Assembly: GCA_958510825.1 (NCBI GenBank)
Contig: OY294052.1
Coordinates: 9,631,816 to 9,695,815 of the forward strand
Direction of reading: 5' to 3'
Origin: Brachypterus glaber
Lineage: Eukaryota > Arthropoda > Insecta > Coleoptera > Kateretidae
DNA length: 64,000 bases
In this document: in pieces, positions 13,896 through 28,800 of the stretch
Numbering within the stretch: position 1 is the stretch's first letter
How the letters are laid out: every line of letters starts with the position of its first letter
Notes under the pieces: model-generated
The model's input: the letters and a program-made list of their open reading frames with translations, nothing else
What the model was told of the DNA's origin: nothing
Databases searched by the model: none
Made by a program: the position numbers and the translations under genes

Positions 13896-16800
13896 ATGGA
13901 GGATTCAACGGAATATAACATAATGCATCAACAATTATTGAGAGATTTGAAGAATACTGTCGAAGGGCTGTTGATGAATCAGGTTCCAAATGTTTGGTCA
14001 ATTTATGGAGGACTTAATAGGCTTCACAATGCTATGGAGAAAATATTTAAACACGGCTGCAAAGAAGTAAGTTCACTTACAAAAATTATGAAAAAACTTG
14101 TCAAAATTTCAAAATGTATTCTGTTATTGTGTACAGATCTAGATCTAGTGGTATCACCACTCAAATCTGTAGTACAGACAGTCCAGATCAATGGGAGCCC
14201 TTGGAACCTAAATTTTCTCTCTGCAACTCTGTTTTATTTACAATCACAGTGATACACCCCACTATCCAAACAACCCAGTCCTGCCCAGATTTGTACTAAT
14301 GCCGTTTTTTGCTTTCTCATAAAGAAAAAAAATCAGTATATTTTTCTATTAAAAAAAAAACATTTACTTTTACATAAGTGGAACCCAATTTTTGGAATCT
14401 GGAATTCTTGTGAGAAAATAATGTGAATTCTTCTGATTTCATGAATTTCCAAGGGAAAAATCACTGAGGGATTCAGGTGTACAAAATGAAGGAAATCTCC
14501 TGGGAAAAAATCTCACCTTTACCAAACATGGGAACTTTTTTACCTAATTTTCAAGATCAAGATCACAATTCTTTCTGTTACAGTTCATTAAAAGAACACA
14601 GCCACTAACGAAATAATACTTTCCCCTCTAAGGAAAGTTCAAGTATTACATAACGCAAATTTTGATCATTTTGGACCTCCCCCTGTAACGCTATTTTCCT
14701 ATACCATTAACATGGGCGTAACACTCCAAAATGACCCCCCCCACCCCTAGCATTACGTAATCTCCAAAATGACCCCCACCCCCCTTAGCGTTATGTAATA
14801 CTTGAACATTCCCCTAGGCCTAGGTTCAGTAAAACCAAAAATGAAAAATAAAAATAAAATTAAAAAAAGATAAAAAAATACATTTTTGGATCTTTTCAAA
14901 AAAATTAATCACTTTTTCTTTTTTTTTTACTTTTTGTTTTTGGTTTATTGAACCTATGCATATATAGGGGAAAGTATTATTCTACATTTTGCAAGATGTC
15001 CTAAAATATTAAAAGTTAAAATAATTTTAATAAAATTGTGCACGCTATTTTGAATGCATGTGTAATTTTTTATCTATTGATATTATTATTGTATGTACTA
15101 TAAATAAAACAATACATATATGATTAATACTTTTATTCTAGGAATCGTTTTTTTTTTTTTTTACTTTGTACAAGGCTTAGAAAGGTTACAGCCAGATTTT
15201 TTTTTCACTTTTTTTGATTTTTGCATTTTTAACATTAAATTCAGTTTCAGCTACATTATGTAAAAATAGGATGAAATACACAACTACACTTTGCAACAGA
15301 AAATTTAGGCAAGGGATCTGTCAACATCAGTCGTTAATTTAGCACCGCCATAGTCGAGTCCCCAAGGGGTTTCACTACTTTAGGTCATTTAAGCAATATT
15401 TTTTAATTTGAAGTTTCCAGTGCACCCTAATATGCAAGACCCATTTTTCAAGTTAGTGTTTCATAACTTTGGCAGGTGAATTCCTATCAAAAGACGTGAA
15501 AAAAAGTTCATATAAACTTATATCCAAAAATGATTTTTAAGGGAACTACAGTCCAAAAATACAGGAAAAGTAAAGTCAATTTGATATCTTATTTTAAAAA
15601 CTTCCTCATTTTTCCACCCATCTAGAAAAGGTACCCGTTTCATATTTTTGCAGTTGAATTCCTTTTTGGATATGTTAAGTTTTGCAGTTTGACTCCTCAT
15701 TTATTTTGTTTTCATTCATAAACTTTGTATCTGTTGATATAATATACTATTTATAAATTATAAACAAAATGTAGTATTAATATATATATTTTGATTTTAG
15801 GAATCTAATTTTTTAAACTTCATACAAGGCCTTGAGTGGTTACAACCAGATAGTGCAAAGTCCTATTTCACCGTTGACTGCGAATATAGAACGCACATTC
15901 CATCGCATTTAAAAGATAATAAAAGTTCAATATGGCTTTACCGAGGTTTAGAAACGCACAGTTTATCACAAAAACTATCATGGCTTCTTTCTGATAAAAC
16001 GCATCTGTTAACTTGTTACGAACAGTACGCATTTTTGTGTCACGAAAATTACGCGGAAGCAACACTGATATGTTTGAGGGCCTTGGAACGAAATCAACCA
16101 AGTTTATTATCAGAAATAAACCCGTGTCTGTTTATCATAAAGAATGTGAACCGAGATTATCCAAAATCTCATAGGAGATGTTCCAGTTTTCCAGATAACC
16201 ACTTAAAAAAGATCTACGATGAAAATAAGTTCAAAAGAAGTAAAACCTTACTTGATATAACTGACGGTAAAACTGTTCGAAAAACTGTTAAAGTTAATAT
16301 ACAGGGTAAATTAAAACCGTGGAATAGTTTGCCTGGTTTACAGGACTGTTTGACTGTTAAAAATAGTTTAAAATTGAAATCACAGAGTAGAACCACGCCA
16401 ACTACTCCGGTTCATAAGAAAAAGGAAATTTTGCCTAGTATGTTGAAAGTGGATTATGGTTCGTTACAATGTAGAGTCAAAAAAGTTAATTCAGAAAAGA
16501 GTGACGCAAAACCTGATATGTTAAAAACAGACTATACTTCTTTACAAACTAAAGGCAAAAAGGCTAATTTAAAGAAATGTGACGCAAAACAAAAAACATC
16601 TAAAAATGTGATAATTAATAACATAATAGAACACACTCCATCATCATTAAGTTCCCAACATAGTTCTTACCAAAACGAAGATTTGGCACTTTTATCAACG
16701 AAATCTTTGCCTGACACCAATCAGGTAGCGCATTCACCTAGATCCATATTAGAATACAGTTTCTTACCTCTAGCAGGTGAAAAAGATTTTAAAAAACAAC

Positions 16801-19800
16801 CAAGAAAATCTTTTATTGAAAATGGCGGTAATAGTGTGCTACCTATGGCAACAGGGTTCTTCCCAAAACCAACCAAAGGACAAAGTTTGCTCTCTTTTTT
16901 AACTTCTAGTCAATTTTCAAGAGCCAATGCTGAGTTGGATAGAGAAAACGCGCATTTTAGCATTTCGGAAGCGATTATTTCGGCGATGGAACAGATTAAA
17001 TGTAAACGGGATTTGAAGTTGGCTGATGACGAATCAGATCCGGAGATTTTAGACCTGAAGCAGAAAATTCGGTTGAGGAGGAGACAGAAGTTTGCGGAGA
17101 AAAGGAAAATTCCTTCAGCTTGGACCAAGAATTATGATGACAGTAAGATTTTAGATTTATTCTTAAATACAAATGGTGAAGCTGGAGCTAAAGTGGTCTA
17201 ACTAACAAAATGTAAATATGGAGAAAATTAGGAAAATGCGTTTTGACTTATAATTTAATTACTTTTACCCTTAAAACAAAACTTTTTGGGCATATGTTAG
17301 CATAAAATATAAAAAACTTATCTAATTAAAATAACTTTAGTTTTGGGTGCCTTTAATTATTACGCGACACTTTTTAAGAAAAAACTCATAGTCTCTTTTC
17401 ACACAATAGTTTAATTTTTTTTTTGGGTAAGTTGGCACAGAAGGTGTAAAATAATACTTAAAACTAACCATATAATATAATTTTAATTATTTGAATGCCA
17501 TTTTAAAGCTATTTCATACATACATTTTAGAAATTGCTATTTTGGCCAAAAGTAAAAAAGCTAAAGTGAACTAACTAACATTGTTTTCAACACTCGTTAT
17601 TTCCCAAACAAAACCAACTATTGCAACAGTTATACATGAAATAGTGTAGTACTACCTTTAAAGTATACTATAAAATTATTTTTGGGTGTGTCCATGTACT
17701 ACGTAACACTTTTTGGGGTATACCTAATAAATGTTTTTTTTTTGTTGTAAAAACAGGCTCATTTAGTATACCCTAAAAAGTGTTACGTAATACTTGGACA
17801 CACCCAAAAATAATTTTATAGCATAGTTTAAAGGTATTACTACACTATTTCACGCATAATTGTTGCAATAGTTGCTTTTGTTTGGGAATTAACGAGTGTT
17901 GGAAACAATGTTAGTTAGACCACTTTAGCTTTTTCACTTTTGGCAAAAATAGCAATATCTAAAATGTATGTGTGAAATAGCTTTAAAATGACATTAAATT
18001 AATTATAATCTTATTTGGTGGGTCTTTTTATGTTCTATACAACATTATTCATATTGTGTCCTTTTTTTTTGTAAAAAACAGGCTTATTTAGTATACCCCA
18101 AAAAGTGTTGCGTAAGTGTTGGGTACACCCAAAAATAATTTTATTATATTATATAAAGCTCGCTTATATATATTTCTGCAAATATTATTTAGAAATAGGA
18201 AAATACATATTTAAAATACAATAAGTTAAACCGTTTTTAACAAAAATAAATAAATGTAGAGTTCCTAAATGTTATCATTTAAATTAAGGGGTTTGGGCAG
18301 GTTTATAGACCTAAAATGCGTTTAAACTATAAATATATAATGTCTAGTATTGAAATATGGCCTTAACTCATTTTCGCCAAAAATGTTAGTTAGACCACTT
18401 TAGCTCCAGCTTCACCAAATGATATTATTTGAAAATTATGTGACATCAGGTGATTTGCTGCAAGGAAACTGTAGTAATCAGGTATGTGTGGTTCACAGGA
18501 GTTTTAAATGTGCAGCCCGACACAATATGTGCAGTGGGAAATGTAAATGTGCAGTGGGAAATTTGGATGTGTGCAATATGAAATAAATACATTAATCAAA
18601 AATATTACGAAAATAGTAAAAAAAAATAACATTTAAGATTAATTTTTGTACGTTTTGGCCTTTTTTCAAAGAATTTAAATTTTTTGGACCTTAAAAACGA
18701 TAAAATATTTTCATGTTTCATGTAAGTTACGTACGCTAAAAGCCTATTTGAACAAGATTTAAAATCTTATTTAATTTTTTTTTTTCATTTTAAAACATTT
18801 GATCTTAAAAAACCGCAAAAAAATGCCTTTGGTGTGTTTCTAACTGTTAAATTTCTATTAAAAAAATATATCCTATATTGTTAATTTTTGTAGAATTCTG
18901 TTTTTTAAATGCTCAACATTAAACAAATGTTTGTATTTACTTAAAAATTGTGCCTGTGGCGCATTTGTATCCAATTCGCAAATAGGAAAGATGAAAATTT
19001 ATTTTGAACTACATATTTAGTTGTTGTTTTGTGGAATTGTGCAGGGGGAAAAAACTTAAAATAACCCTGGTGGCCCCGAAACCGCAACTTTGCGATAATC
19101 TGTAAAATCTGTACATATTATAATAAACTTATAAGTTATTAAAAAAAAAAAAAAAAACGGTTCGTCAGTGGAAGTGGTTACATGGGCTTGCCTTATTATC
19201 TGTTTTTAAAACCAGATTTTTGTATGTTTTGAACACAAAGTGACTGTCTGGTTTTATTTTATTATTTAAGTTTAGATGGGTAAGTGGATTAAGCCAAATA
19301 CCTTATTCCAAAATTTATTAAGGATGCTTTTTGAATAAAAAGAAATCTACGGAGTTCTTGTTCATGATAGAAAAAAAATTAAAATATGTATCTATTACCC
19401 AAATAACACAATAGCTGTAAAGTACCTCTCACCTCTCCTTCGTGGCAAAATTGCAGCCATATGGCTGTAATTTTGCTGCGAAAGAGCGGTAAGAGATACT
19501 TTTTAGCTACTGTGTTACTTGGGTAGTGAGTTGAGGCTGAGTTGAGGTAATGAAAAAAATTATAAGAACATTTTTTGTGTAATTTTAGTTTACCTATTAG
19601 GTGGTTTTTAAATTTTTCTTCTATTGTAATAAAAAAAAATACTACAGAAACAAAAATTTAACCCCCCTTTTACCTCCTTCCCCCAACCGATTTTGCTCAC
19701 ATACGAACTTGTTCAAGATAATAAAAATACATCTGCATACCAAATTTCAAGCCGCTAGCTCAAAGCCTTTTTAAGTTATCGTGGATCCAGACTGACAGAA

Positions 19801-22800
19801 ATCATTTTTTTGTTACTTATTTTGATTTTTCTCGACGTTTTCAGAAAAATAAGATTTAATAAAAAAATATATAAAGGTATTTATTATTCCTTATAAAGCA
19901 TTGGGGTGGGGTAAGGGGGCAAAATTGGGTAAAAACAATTTTTTGAAAAAAAAAAAATTGATTTATTTTTCGTGTTACTTAAGTACGAAAAAAATAACTT
20001 TTTGAAAAAAAAAATTGAATTTTTTTTATTTTGTCTTTTTGAATTTTCTTTCGTTTTTGGAAAGTATTATTTTTTTGGCAGCAGTATTTCTTATTTTTAT
20101 AGCGACCACAACAGCCAGTCCTTGTTCAACGACTCCAGACTCTCTGTCGGATTCCGTGAGTTCGGACGATGTGGACGAATACGAAATCGACCAAAAATCG
20201 AATCTAATCGCCAACAGCGGTCTCTCCATGTCGATGGCATCACTGTACTCGGAAGCCGACCTCCTAAAACGACCCAGAGGAGCCCCAGACGGAGCTTCCG
20301 ACATCTTATCTGCAGAAGGTACAGTTAAAATCCCATGTAGATCAATTAACAACCAAATTAGCCAAACAAACTTTCTGTCTTAGAAACTTAAAAGGCACCG
20401 TAACTACCCAAGTTTTACTTACGTACTGCATATTTTGGCCTCTTTCACTCCATTATGAATTATGGTATTATAGCATGGGGAAATTGTGCGTTTAGTGACT
20501 AGGTTTTTAGCATGCAAAGGAGAGCCATCAGAGTGATTTCGGGTTTAGGTTTTAGGGATGATTGCAAAGAAAATTTTATTAAATTAAAAATTCTAACTTT
20601 TCCTTCTCTTTATATATACAACTGTTTAATCTTTGCCTACCGCACCCGAAATGACTCCAGAACTTCCAAGGACATACATGCTCATGATACCTTCATAAAA
20701 AATGATATTCGGCCACAGTTCTATCGACTTTCAAAATCGCAAAATGGTCCTAACTTTCATTTAAATTTTTTAATAAACTCCCCATAAGAGTTCGCAGTCT
20801 TCCGGAGAAAAAATTCAAAGAATGTATTAAATATCTTTTAATTTCCAGAGCATTCTATTCTGTAAATGATTTCTTAAGACTAAACCTTACTGTTTCAGAC
20901 TTTAAAATCATGAATCCCACTAATTAATTATTAATATACTATGTTTGCTTGTTATTTATTTATTATATATAAGTTTTATAAGTTATATAAGTTTTTACAG
21001 TATTATGACTTATGCCATAAATTATTGTGTAATTTATTAGGCATCAATAAATATTGATTGATTGATTGATAAATCCACAAAAAAATCAAGTTTTAAATAT
21101 GCCAAAATGTAAATTTTATTAATTACCAGTATCCGGCGTATTTCCAGTTATAGTCCAGTCTTCAAGTTAATAAAAGAGGCTTTACCTGGAAATAATTCAG
21201 GGAGTTTAGATTTTTGGTTTATTGGGTAGGGTTTAAGGCTGCAAATAAACAATTTTGCGACATTGAACTCGATTTGGAACTGTCATTTTTCACAAGAAAA
21301 AAGGACTTTTTAAAATATCTCAAGATCGGTGCATCCTAGGACAAAAAACGTTTGATATGAAAATAAAGAGGACCAAACATTTTTTGTGTCATGTATTTAT
21401 TTTGTACGACTTATAGCTAATTCACGGCACCGCCTTAAACGTTACACTGTAGGGTTTTAGATTTTTCTTTATGACTCGGTTTGGAAGGTTTTTTTATACT
21501 TAATACACTGGTGATTCAATCGAAAATCGGTTTACTCGAGATAATGGGGCACAAATGGGTGAATTATTAAAAAAAAAATAATTTTACGTAAATTAAAAAG
21601 AAAGTTCCAGATAGATTTTTTTAATTTTCACTCAAAATGTTCTAAGGGGCATGCCTAACCGACGATAAAGGACAATTGTGGTTTTTCGAAAAAAAAACAA
21701 AATTAAAAATCTAAAAACGTATAGTGTAACGTTTAAGAGATATTTTGTTTTTTTTTGTAAAAAACACGTTAAAAAAATAACAGTTCCAAATCGAGTCGCA
21801 AAATTGTTTTTTATTTGCGGCCATAAACCCAACCCAATAAACCGAAAATCAAAACTCCCTGAATTATTTCCAGGTAAAGCCTCTTTTATTGACCTGAAGA
21901 CTGGACTACAACTTGAAATATGCCGGGTACTCTTAATTACACCTCCACACAAAAAAATATCATGTTTCAGAGACTAGAACAACGTATTTTTATATTTTTG
22001 GGGTCGCTAAAACCGATTCTAGAAATAAACGCACAAAAAGGTAAAGCAGCAAAAAGTTTGAGCCAAAAAAGTGGTAAAACCCCCATTTCGGACGTCCCTG
22101 ATTGAAGTAAATACATGCAAATACCATTGGCTAATATGCCTTAATAAGAAAAGATCACATGTAAACCATTATTTATGTTTGTTTAACCTCGTACTATTCT
22201 ACTTAATCAAGCATCCCCTAAGTCCAGGACTTGTGTGGGCTAGTAGTAGAGGGAACCACCGGCTTATACTGACTTTCGAACCAGTTTCTAGGGAGTGTCC
22301 GTTTCACTTAGCGCCTTCGCCAATTTCAATTATTAATTAACTGAAAAAAGCAAGTCGGCGCCAGTGAGAATCGAACTCACGATAGTAGACTTGCTATACA
22401 TACGCGCTAGCCACTACGCTATGCCTCCCATTATTGCTTTAACACAAAGGGTTCCTAAGTTGTTTAATAAAAATCTTATTTTTAGAACCCCTTTTGAAGG
22501 GGCGTAGCTCCCTTACAAGTCGTTTTTGTGGATATGTTTATAGGAACTTTTTTTATATTATTTTTAATTTAGAATCACTCCGTAAAAGAAATTGCGTCAG
22601 TTCTAAGACACCCTGTATTTCCCATCCCTATATTTCTCATATGATAGACAAGTCTTAAATAAAGGTTTATCTGTAGGTGTAGCGTTATCGCTGATCAGCA
22701 AATTTAACGAGAAACAGTTGCCCAGAGCGTCCGACCTGGTGTGGCTGGTCTCTGAAGAAGACGCGCCCCAAGCGCTGTTGCCGATGCCGAAAAGTTGGCC

Positions 22801-25800
22801 GGTCAATGCGGATGAGCCGGTGGAAGCCAACACACCGTTGAGAGGGACCAAGGAATGGGCTCCCCCGCGTCCGCAGATTATTTTTACGATACATTCACCA
22901 CCCTCGTAAGTAGGCAGAGCGTTTTTTAAGAAAATGTACTAAGAGTGTAAAAAACTACATACAGAAACAGAAACATAATCTGGGACAACCTCAAAATATT
23001 TTTGACATAAAGTTTAACTTTGTTATCAATTAATAAAGCCTTAAACAAGTTTTCTAAATATGTTTAAATTTAGCCTAAATTATTTAAGTTAATACACTTT
23101 TACTTCAAAATACATAATTATACTCCGTCCAGTTATGCAAGATAGTAAGGGACGCGGCCCGTTTTCACCACAGAGCGCATAAATAGCATAATTATTCATA
23201 AATCGTAGTGTATCAAAAATTTAACAGATGTCGGTACTGTTTTCCTGGAAAGGGCCTATCCAAAGACTCGCATAACAAGCATAGTACATAAGAATGCGAT
23301 GCCAGGATTGGCTTGGTGTGTCGTCATGTATCTTGTAATGGTTGTTATGCGAGCCTCTGGATAGGCCTTAAGTTGTAATTGTAACCTAAAAATTTGACGT
23401 TTTCCTTGTATTCAATATAATTTACGTTTGTACAATATGTAGAATATGCTAATTTAGTGTGAGTGTATGAAGAATAAACCAAAAAAGTACCTTTTTTAAT
23501 ACCTTACAAAATAACATTATATATAACCATTTTTTTATGTAACTTTCTCTTTTATTAGCTTTAACGACCGTCAATCATTGTCATATACAAAAAATGTCAC
23601 AATATTTTACATCGGCACTTAGTGCTACTAAGAGTGCCGATGTATTGAAATCTTCGCCGAAGAGTCAAAATTTTTGACCACGTTTTTTTTTCACATTTCT
23701 CGACGTTTTAGACCATTCCGAGTCGAAATCAGTAAAAAATATTTTTGCGTCCGTCCGTCTGTCTGTCTGGGTGTAAACTGTCTAACTCCATTTCTACATG
23801 AGATATCGACTTGCGGTTTTTTGAATATTGTTTCTTATCGTATTCCGAAGAGCTGATTAGATTTTGGGGGTAAACGATTGAGGGTAAGGCGGTAAAAATA
23901 GGGTAAAACTCCTATTTTTATCGTTTTTTGTTTATAATTAAGGCAAATATTATTGTATTTGGTTAATTTAGCACTTATATAAAAGATAATTTTAAATTGG
24001 TCAAAACATGTTATAAACAACGTTTTCCTAAAACGCATTGTTTTCGAGATATTGGCGTTTAAAGCAGTAAAAGGTTTTTTTAGCATATCTCACATATTTA
24101 TAACCTTTTTTCAAAAAATTATTTTTTAAATAAAAGCTTTTTTTAAGCCCTATAAAAAATGTTATATACAGTTTTTTGCTAGAATATAATGTTTTAAAGA
24201 TACAGAATTTAAAATCAAACAAAACACCTAGTTTGAAATTTGCAAACTAGATGGCTCTAGTGTACAATAGTGCCGATGTTTTGACAGGGTGCTTGCAACG
24301 TTTCATCTAGTTCATAATAATAATTCATAAAAACTATTATGAAATAAGAATTTTTTTTAGAATAGCAATTCTAAAAAAAAAATAGATTCGAGATATTTCA
24401 TTATTTTGTGTTTTTTAGACGGAAGTTGCTAATGGAAAAACAAAACTACCGATGTTCAGGGTGCAGCATGAAAGTAGCGGCGCAGTATGCGTCGCGATTT
24501 AGGTACTGTGATTATTTAGGAAAATATTTTTGCACAGGGTGCCACACAAATCAGTTAGCACTCATACCTGGAAGAGTTTTACAAAAATGGGATTTTACCA
24601 GGTAATTTCTATACTTTCTTTTAAGAGATACATCTAAAATATTGTCTATAACTCGTGTGGGAAATGCGCTTAGCAAAGTCTAATAATTTATTCTGCTAGT
24701 CTTTTATTAAATTTATATTCCTATAATTTCTATTTGTTTATTCCTATATACAGGATGTATGAGGTACTAAATTTAAAAGGTTCCAGATATATTTAATAAA
24801 AACCCTATCATAGCTCCTCTAGGGCTTATTTTCGGACCAACCTTTATAGGAACTTTATCTGTATGTTTTTGGTGCAAAATGGCTTTTTAAGTTTAGTACC
24901 TCTATTTTTAAGACACACTGTGTAACATATGTTATACATAATATATACAGGGTGACACAAAAAGAATTGCCTACGAATTATCTCCGTAACTATAAAAGAT
25001 CTGTGAAATTTACAGAGCTTGTATGAATCGTAAATACCGCCATTTTGGCATGATCATTATAAAAAATATCACTTCCGGTCTATATATTTGTTTACATTTT
25101 TAGATTCGTCTTTAAATTCTCTTTTCATTGATATATCACAAGTCGATATTTGCATTAATGATGGCGCCACAGGAGCCATTTTTCATAAAAACATGGCGTC
25201 CATATTGGAATATTTCTAAAACTTGGCATTTCAAATCTTTTAGTAGTAGGTTAAGAATTTACTGTTTATGAGAAACTGATTTTCAAAATTAATCTTTTTT
25301 AGATACTAAGATAATTCGTAGGCAATACTTCTTGTGTCACCCGGTATATACAGTGTATAGAACTATATTTTATTTTTTAGGTATCCTGTATCCACATTTT
25401 CTTATAGACTTTTAGAACAAATGTACACAGATAAACTATTTAGAGTATTTGAATTAAATAAGAATATAGGAAAGATGTCGAAAAATTTACTGTTTTATAG
25501 AAAATGTGTATTAGGGTTACGATATTTGAGAGATTTTATATTGACATGCAGATTTGCTGAGGAGTAAGTACAAGAAGTTTAATTTATTTATACTCATTAA
25601 AGACCCACAAGGTGTTTTATAGCACAGCTGTGCAGTGCTATAATATTTAGGCGCTTTTAGTCCTTTATTTAGCCATTCCATTTTTCTTTCACCTTAATTC
25701 TATATGGTAATTCTTATTAACCACTCTCAAAAGAGAAATATATTTTTTAGATTTCATATTAAGGCGAAATATAACTTCAATTTTAACTTTATAGTCAGGC

Positions 25801-28800
25801 TTTAAAAGTCATCATAAGGTGTGAGCTAATTATTGCCAATTCGTCACTCCAGTATTGGTTTGTCGTATCTCCAAAAATCCCATTTTCTGGAAATTGAGTT
25901 TTAAGAGGGAGATACGATAAACCAATACTGGGGGATGAATTATTGCCATGTTGAAACATTTCATTTTTTACTACTGAAACATTACTACGCTAACAATAAA
26001 TATACGTATCTTTATTCTAATAGGTAAAAAATAAACAAACTGCAGGAGCTTCAAAAAAATATGATTGCTTTTTAAAAAAGATTGGATAATGACAATATTA
26101 GGAACCCATGTCACAGATATTGCCAGGGTACTGGCAATAGTAGTAAAAAAAAAACTTACAAAAAATTAACAAACTAATAAGAAAATACTGTCGCACAATA
26201 ACAATTTCAGCTGTTTTTTGGTACAATTTGGGCACTTAAATAACAATTTGTTGTTTTAAGTGAGCCCCATGCACTCTTTATGTACGTATCGACTACAATC
26301 TCATAGCTGCCTTCAAATAAAAATCTTATTTCTTACTTTCTTTTCTTGTTTTTTGTTTTTGTCATTTTTTTGCTGTCAACTACTTTGCATGCCAATACTT
26401 GGAACACAATAATCTCAAAAAATTACCTTTTCACTTCTTTATTGAGTGAAACACAATATGGACCAAGAAAGTGCATGCTTGTGCCACCTTATTACTTTCT
26501 TGCTCTGCAATAATCGATGCTACCCAGCTTTCGACGGTCAGCACAATTTTACAAGTTTTTAGAGGAAGATCACGAAACACGAATTGCGTTTTTGTGTACG
26601 CCATTAGCTACTGATACAGATACATCATATTTAAAGGTATCTTTTTGATGTAACATATACTGGCGGTGCTATCTATAACACAGAGGACGAACTAACAATT
26701 TTAAGAGGTGGTGGCAATATTAGGAACATGGCAATAATTGGCTCATCCACCTTATTTAAAAAAAATAAAATGTGTGGATGGTTAAAAATTGCTTTGACTA
26801 AAATTTAATATTATATTATACAAGGACGAAAAATGCTGTTTTTAGGGCGATTATATACACCGTAATCGCCCTAAAATGTTTCCGTATTTTTGACAAAAAA
26901 ATTGACTTTTACCTGTTGCAATATCAATCAACCTATCAAAGGCTATATAACTTCCGCACTAGTGCGAAAAATCAAAACTTTCGTACAGATTTATTATAAA
27001 AAAATCGGTGCCTTTAGATAGTCGAATAAATTTGTTTGTTTTTGTAGAGTTCGTTCAGGAATTTCCGTTCGGTACGCATTTATAAGTATTCAGGAGACCC
27101 TGAAGATTGACAGCAATACCGATCCAGACACTTTTTCAATGGACGATTTAGTGAGAATAAGGAGTGGAGAAATGAATGCCTTGTTAAAATATTTAGTGGA
27201 ACTGTGCTGCAAACATACATCCGAGTGCAAAGTAAGTAATTTTATAAGCTAACATTAGAGTCAAATTCATAGATTTTCGGACTGACTTCCTCACAAAAAT
27301 AATACCGAAATATCGCCGTATTTCGCACTTCACCTATTTTACCTTGTTAAATTGATTTTTTGGATGATCTGCAATAGAAAATTACCATGGTAAATGGATT
27401 ATTGTAATGAATTTTATCAAGTTATGTAAAATACTATTCTGCAATGACGTTAGTCTCAATAGCTGTGAATTTGACTCTAGATTACCTAGTAAATTTTTCT
27501 TATGTCAATATAAACTGATCGAAAAAAGTTAAGGACATTTTGGTTTCTCTGAGAAAAAATAAAAAATGGTCCGCCACTGTCTCATTATTTTGTTTAACTG
27601 TATTGAACATGTCTGGGACATGCTTGGTACAGCAGTAATTGATCGTCAACCACATTTTCATGACGTAAGGAAGTTCTTCCGGATTTATGGAATGTCTTTG
27701 GACCAAGATCGCTTAATTTTAGATATGCCTCGGCGAGTTGAAACGGCGTTGGCTACAGAGATAGAATTACTCGCTATTAATGAATTTTCAGTTTTCAAGA
27801 AAAATTTTCTTATGTTACATTAAGGAAAACATATTGTTAAATCCCGAATATAAATATTTTTGAGTTGATTAAATTTGTTTTTTAGAAATTATTACAGAAT
27901 ATGGACATTCATGATTTTTCTCGTGATTTTTTTCCTAAACTGCTTTTTTCCCAGAGAAAGCACCATTTTTAACAATATCTTTGACTTTTTTTGATCCTTT
28001 TATTATCTAGATTCTCTGCAAATATTTAAAAGGTGTTTCTAACTTCGAAGTTGTGAAACGAAATAATAAATATAAAACTCTAAAATTTTCCTATCACTTG
28101 AAATTAAGCCATTTAAGAAGATATATACCGCGTATATACGGCCATCAATGGAGTATGCAGTTTTAGTGTGGAATCCGTATTACATTTACCCCGTCTTTCC
28201 GAAAGAAGAAGCCGTGGGGACCTTATCTACACTTACCGTATCTTAAATTGTGATTTTTCAGTGGATTTAAATGAACTTTTTACTCGTAATTTGGACAATA
28301 CCAGACGTGGTCATACATTAAAGCTTTCACGTGAACTTTTTTTACCACTATCAGGCAATATTTTCTACCTAATCGTGTCTTTAGCTCCTGGAACTCTCCA
28401 ACTGAATGAACTATCACCGCCTCATCAGTAAATTCTTTTAAAAATCGTTATGATGGTAGACATCAAACTTTAATTTTATATTAAATGTTTCAATTTTTAT
28501 ATTTCATATTATCTATTTATATTTGTAATAATACTTGGGCACATAATAGGCATTAATATCTCTGTCTTTTTGTACTAATAATAATAAAAATAATAATAAT
28601 AATATCCATATCCATCACGTCTTATTTTTGTGAAGTATGCAGTGCAAGATAAAGTTGACCAAGTTAAGATTCAAAGGCTATTGGTCAATCGTATTGGTTA
28701 ATTTCTTTTTGTCAGCAGTTACATTGCATCAAATTACTACCAGGGACACTAGAGTTAGGTCTTGTTAGAAAGGCGTGTATCGCTTAACTTTAGACTTAGA

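Noticed and set aside
20015..20102. Upstream extension of the RUBCN exon with hydrophobic residues, resembling a signal peptide
   Set aside because: T-rich polypyrimidine tract read as codons; the AG at 20101-20102 gives the right phase and conserved sequence begins only after it.
22358..22430. Functional tRNA gene
   Set aside because: A and B boxes are present, but the acceptor arm does not pair and no convincing anticodon arm forms.
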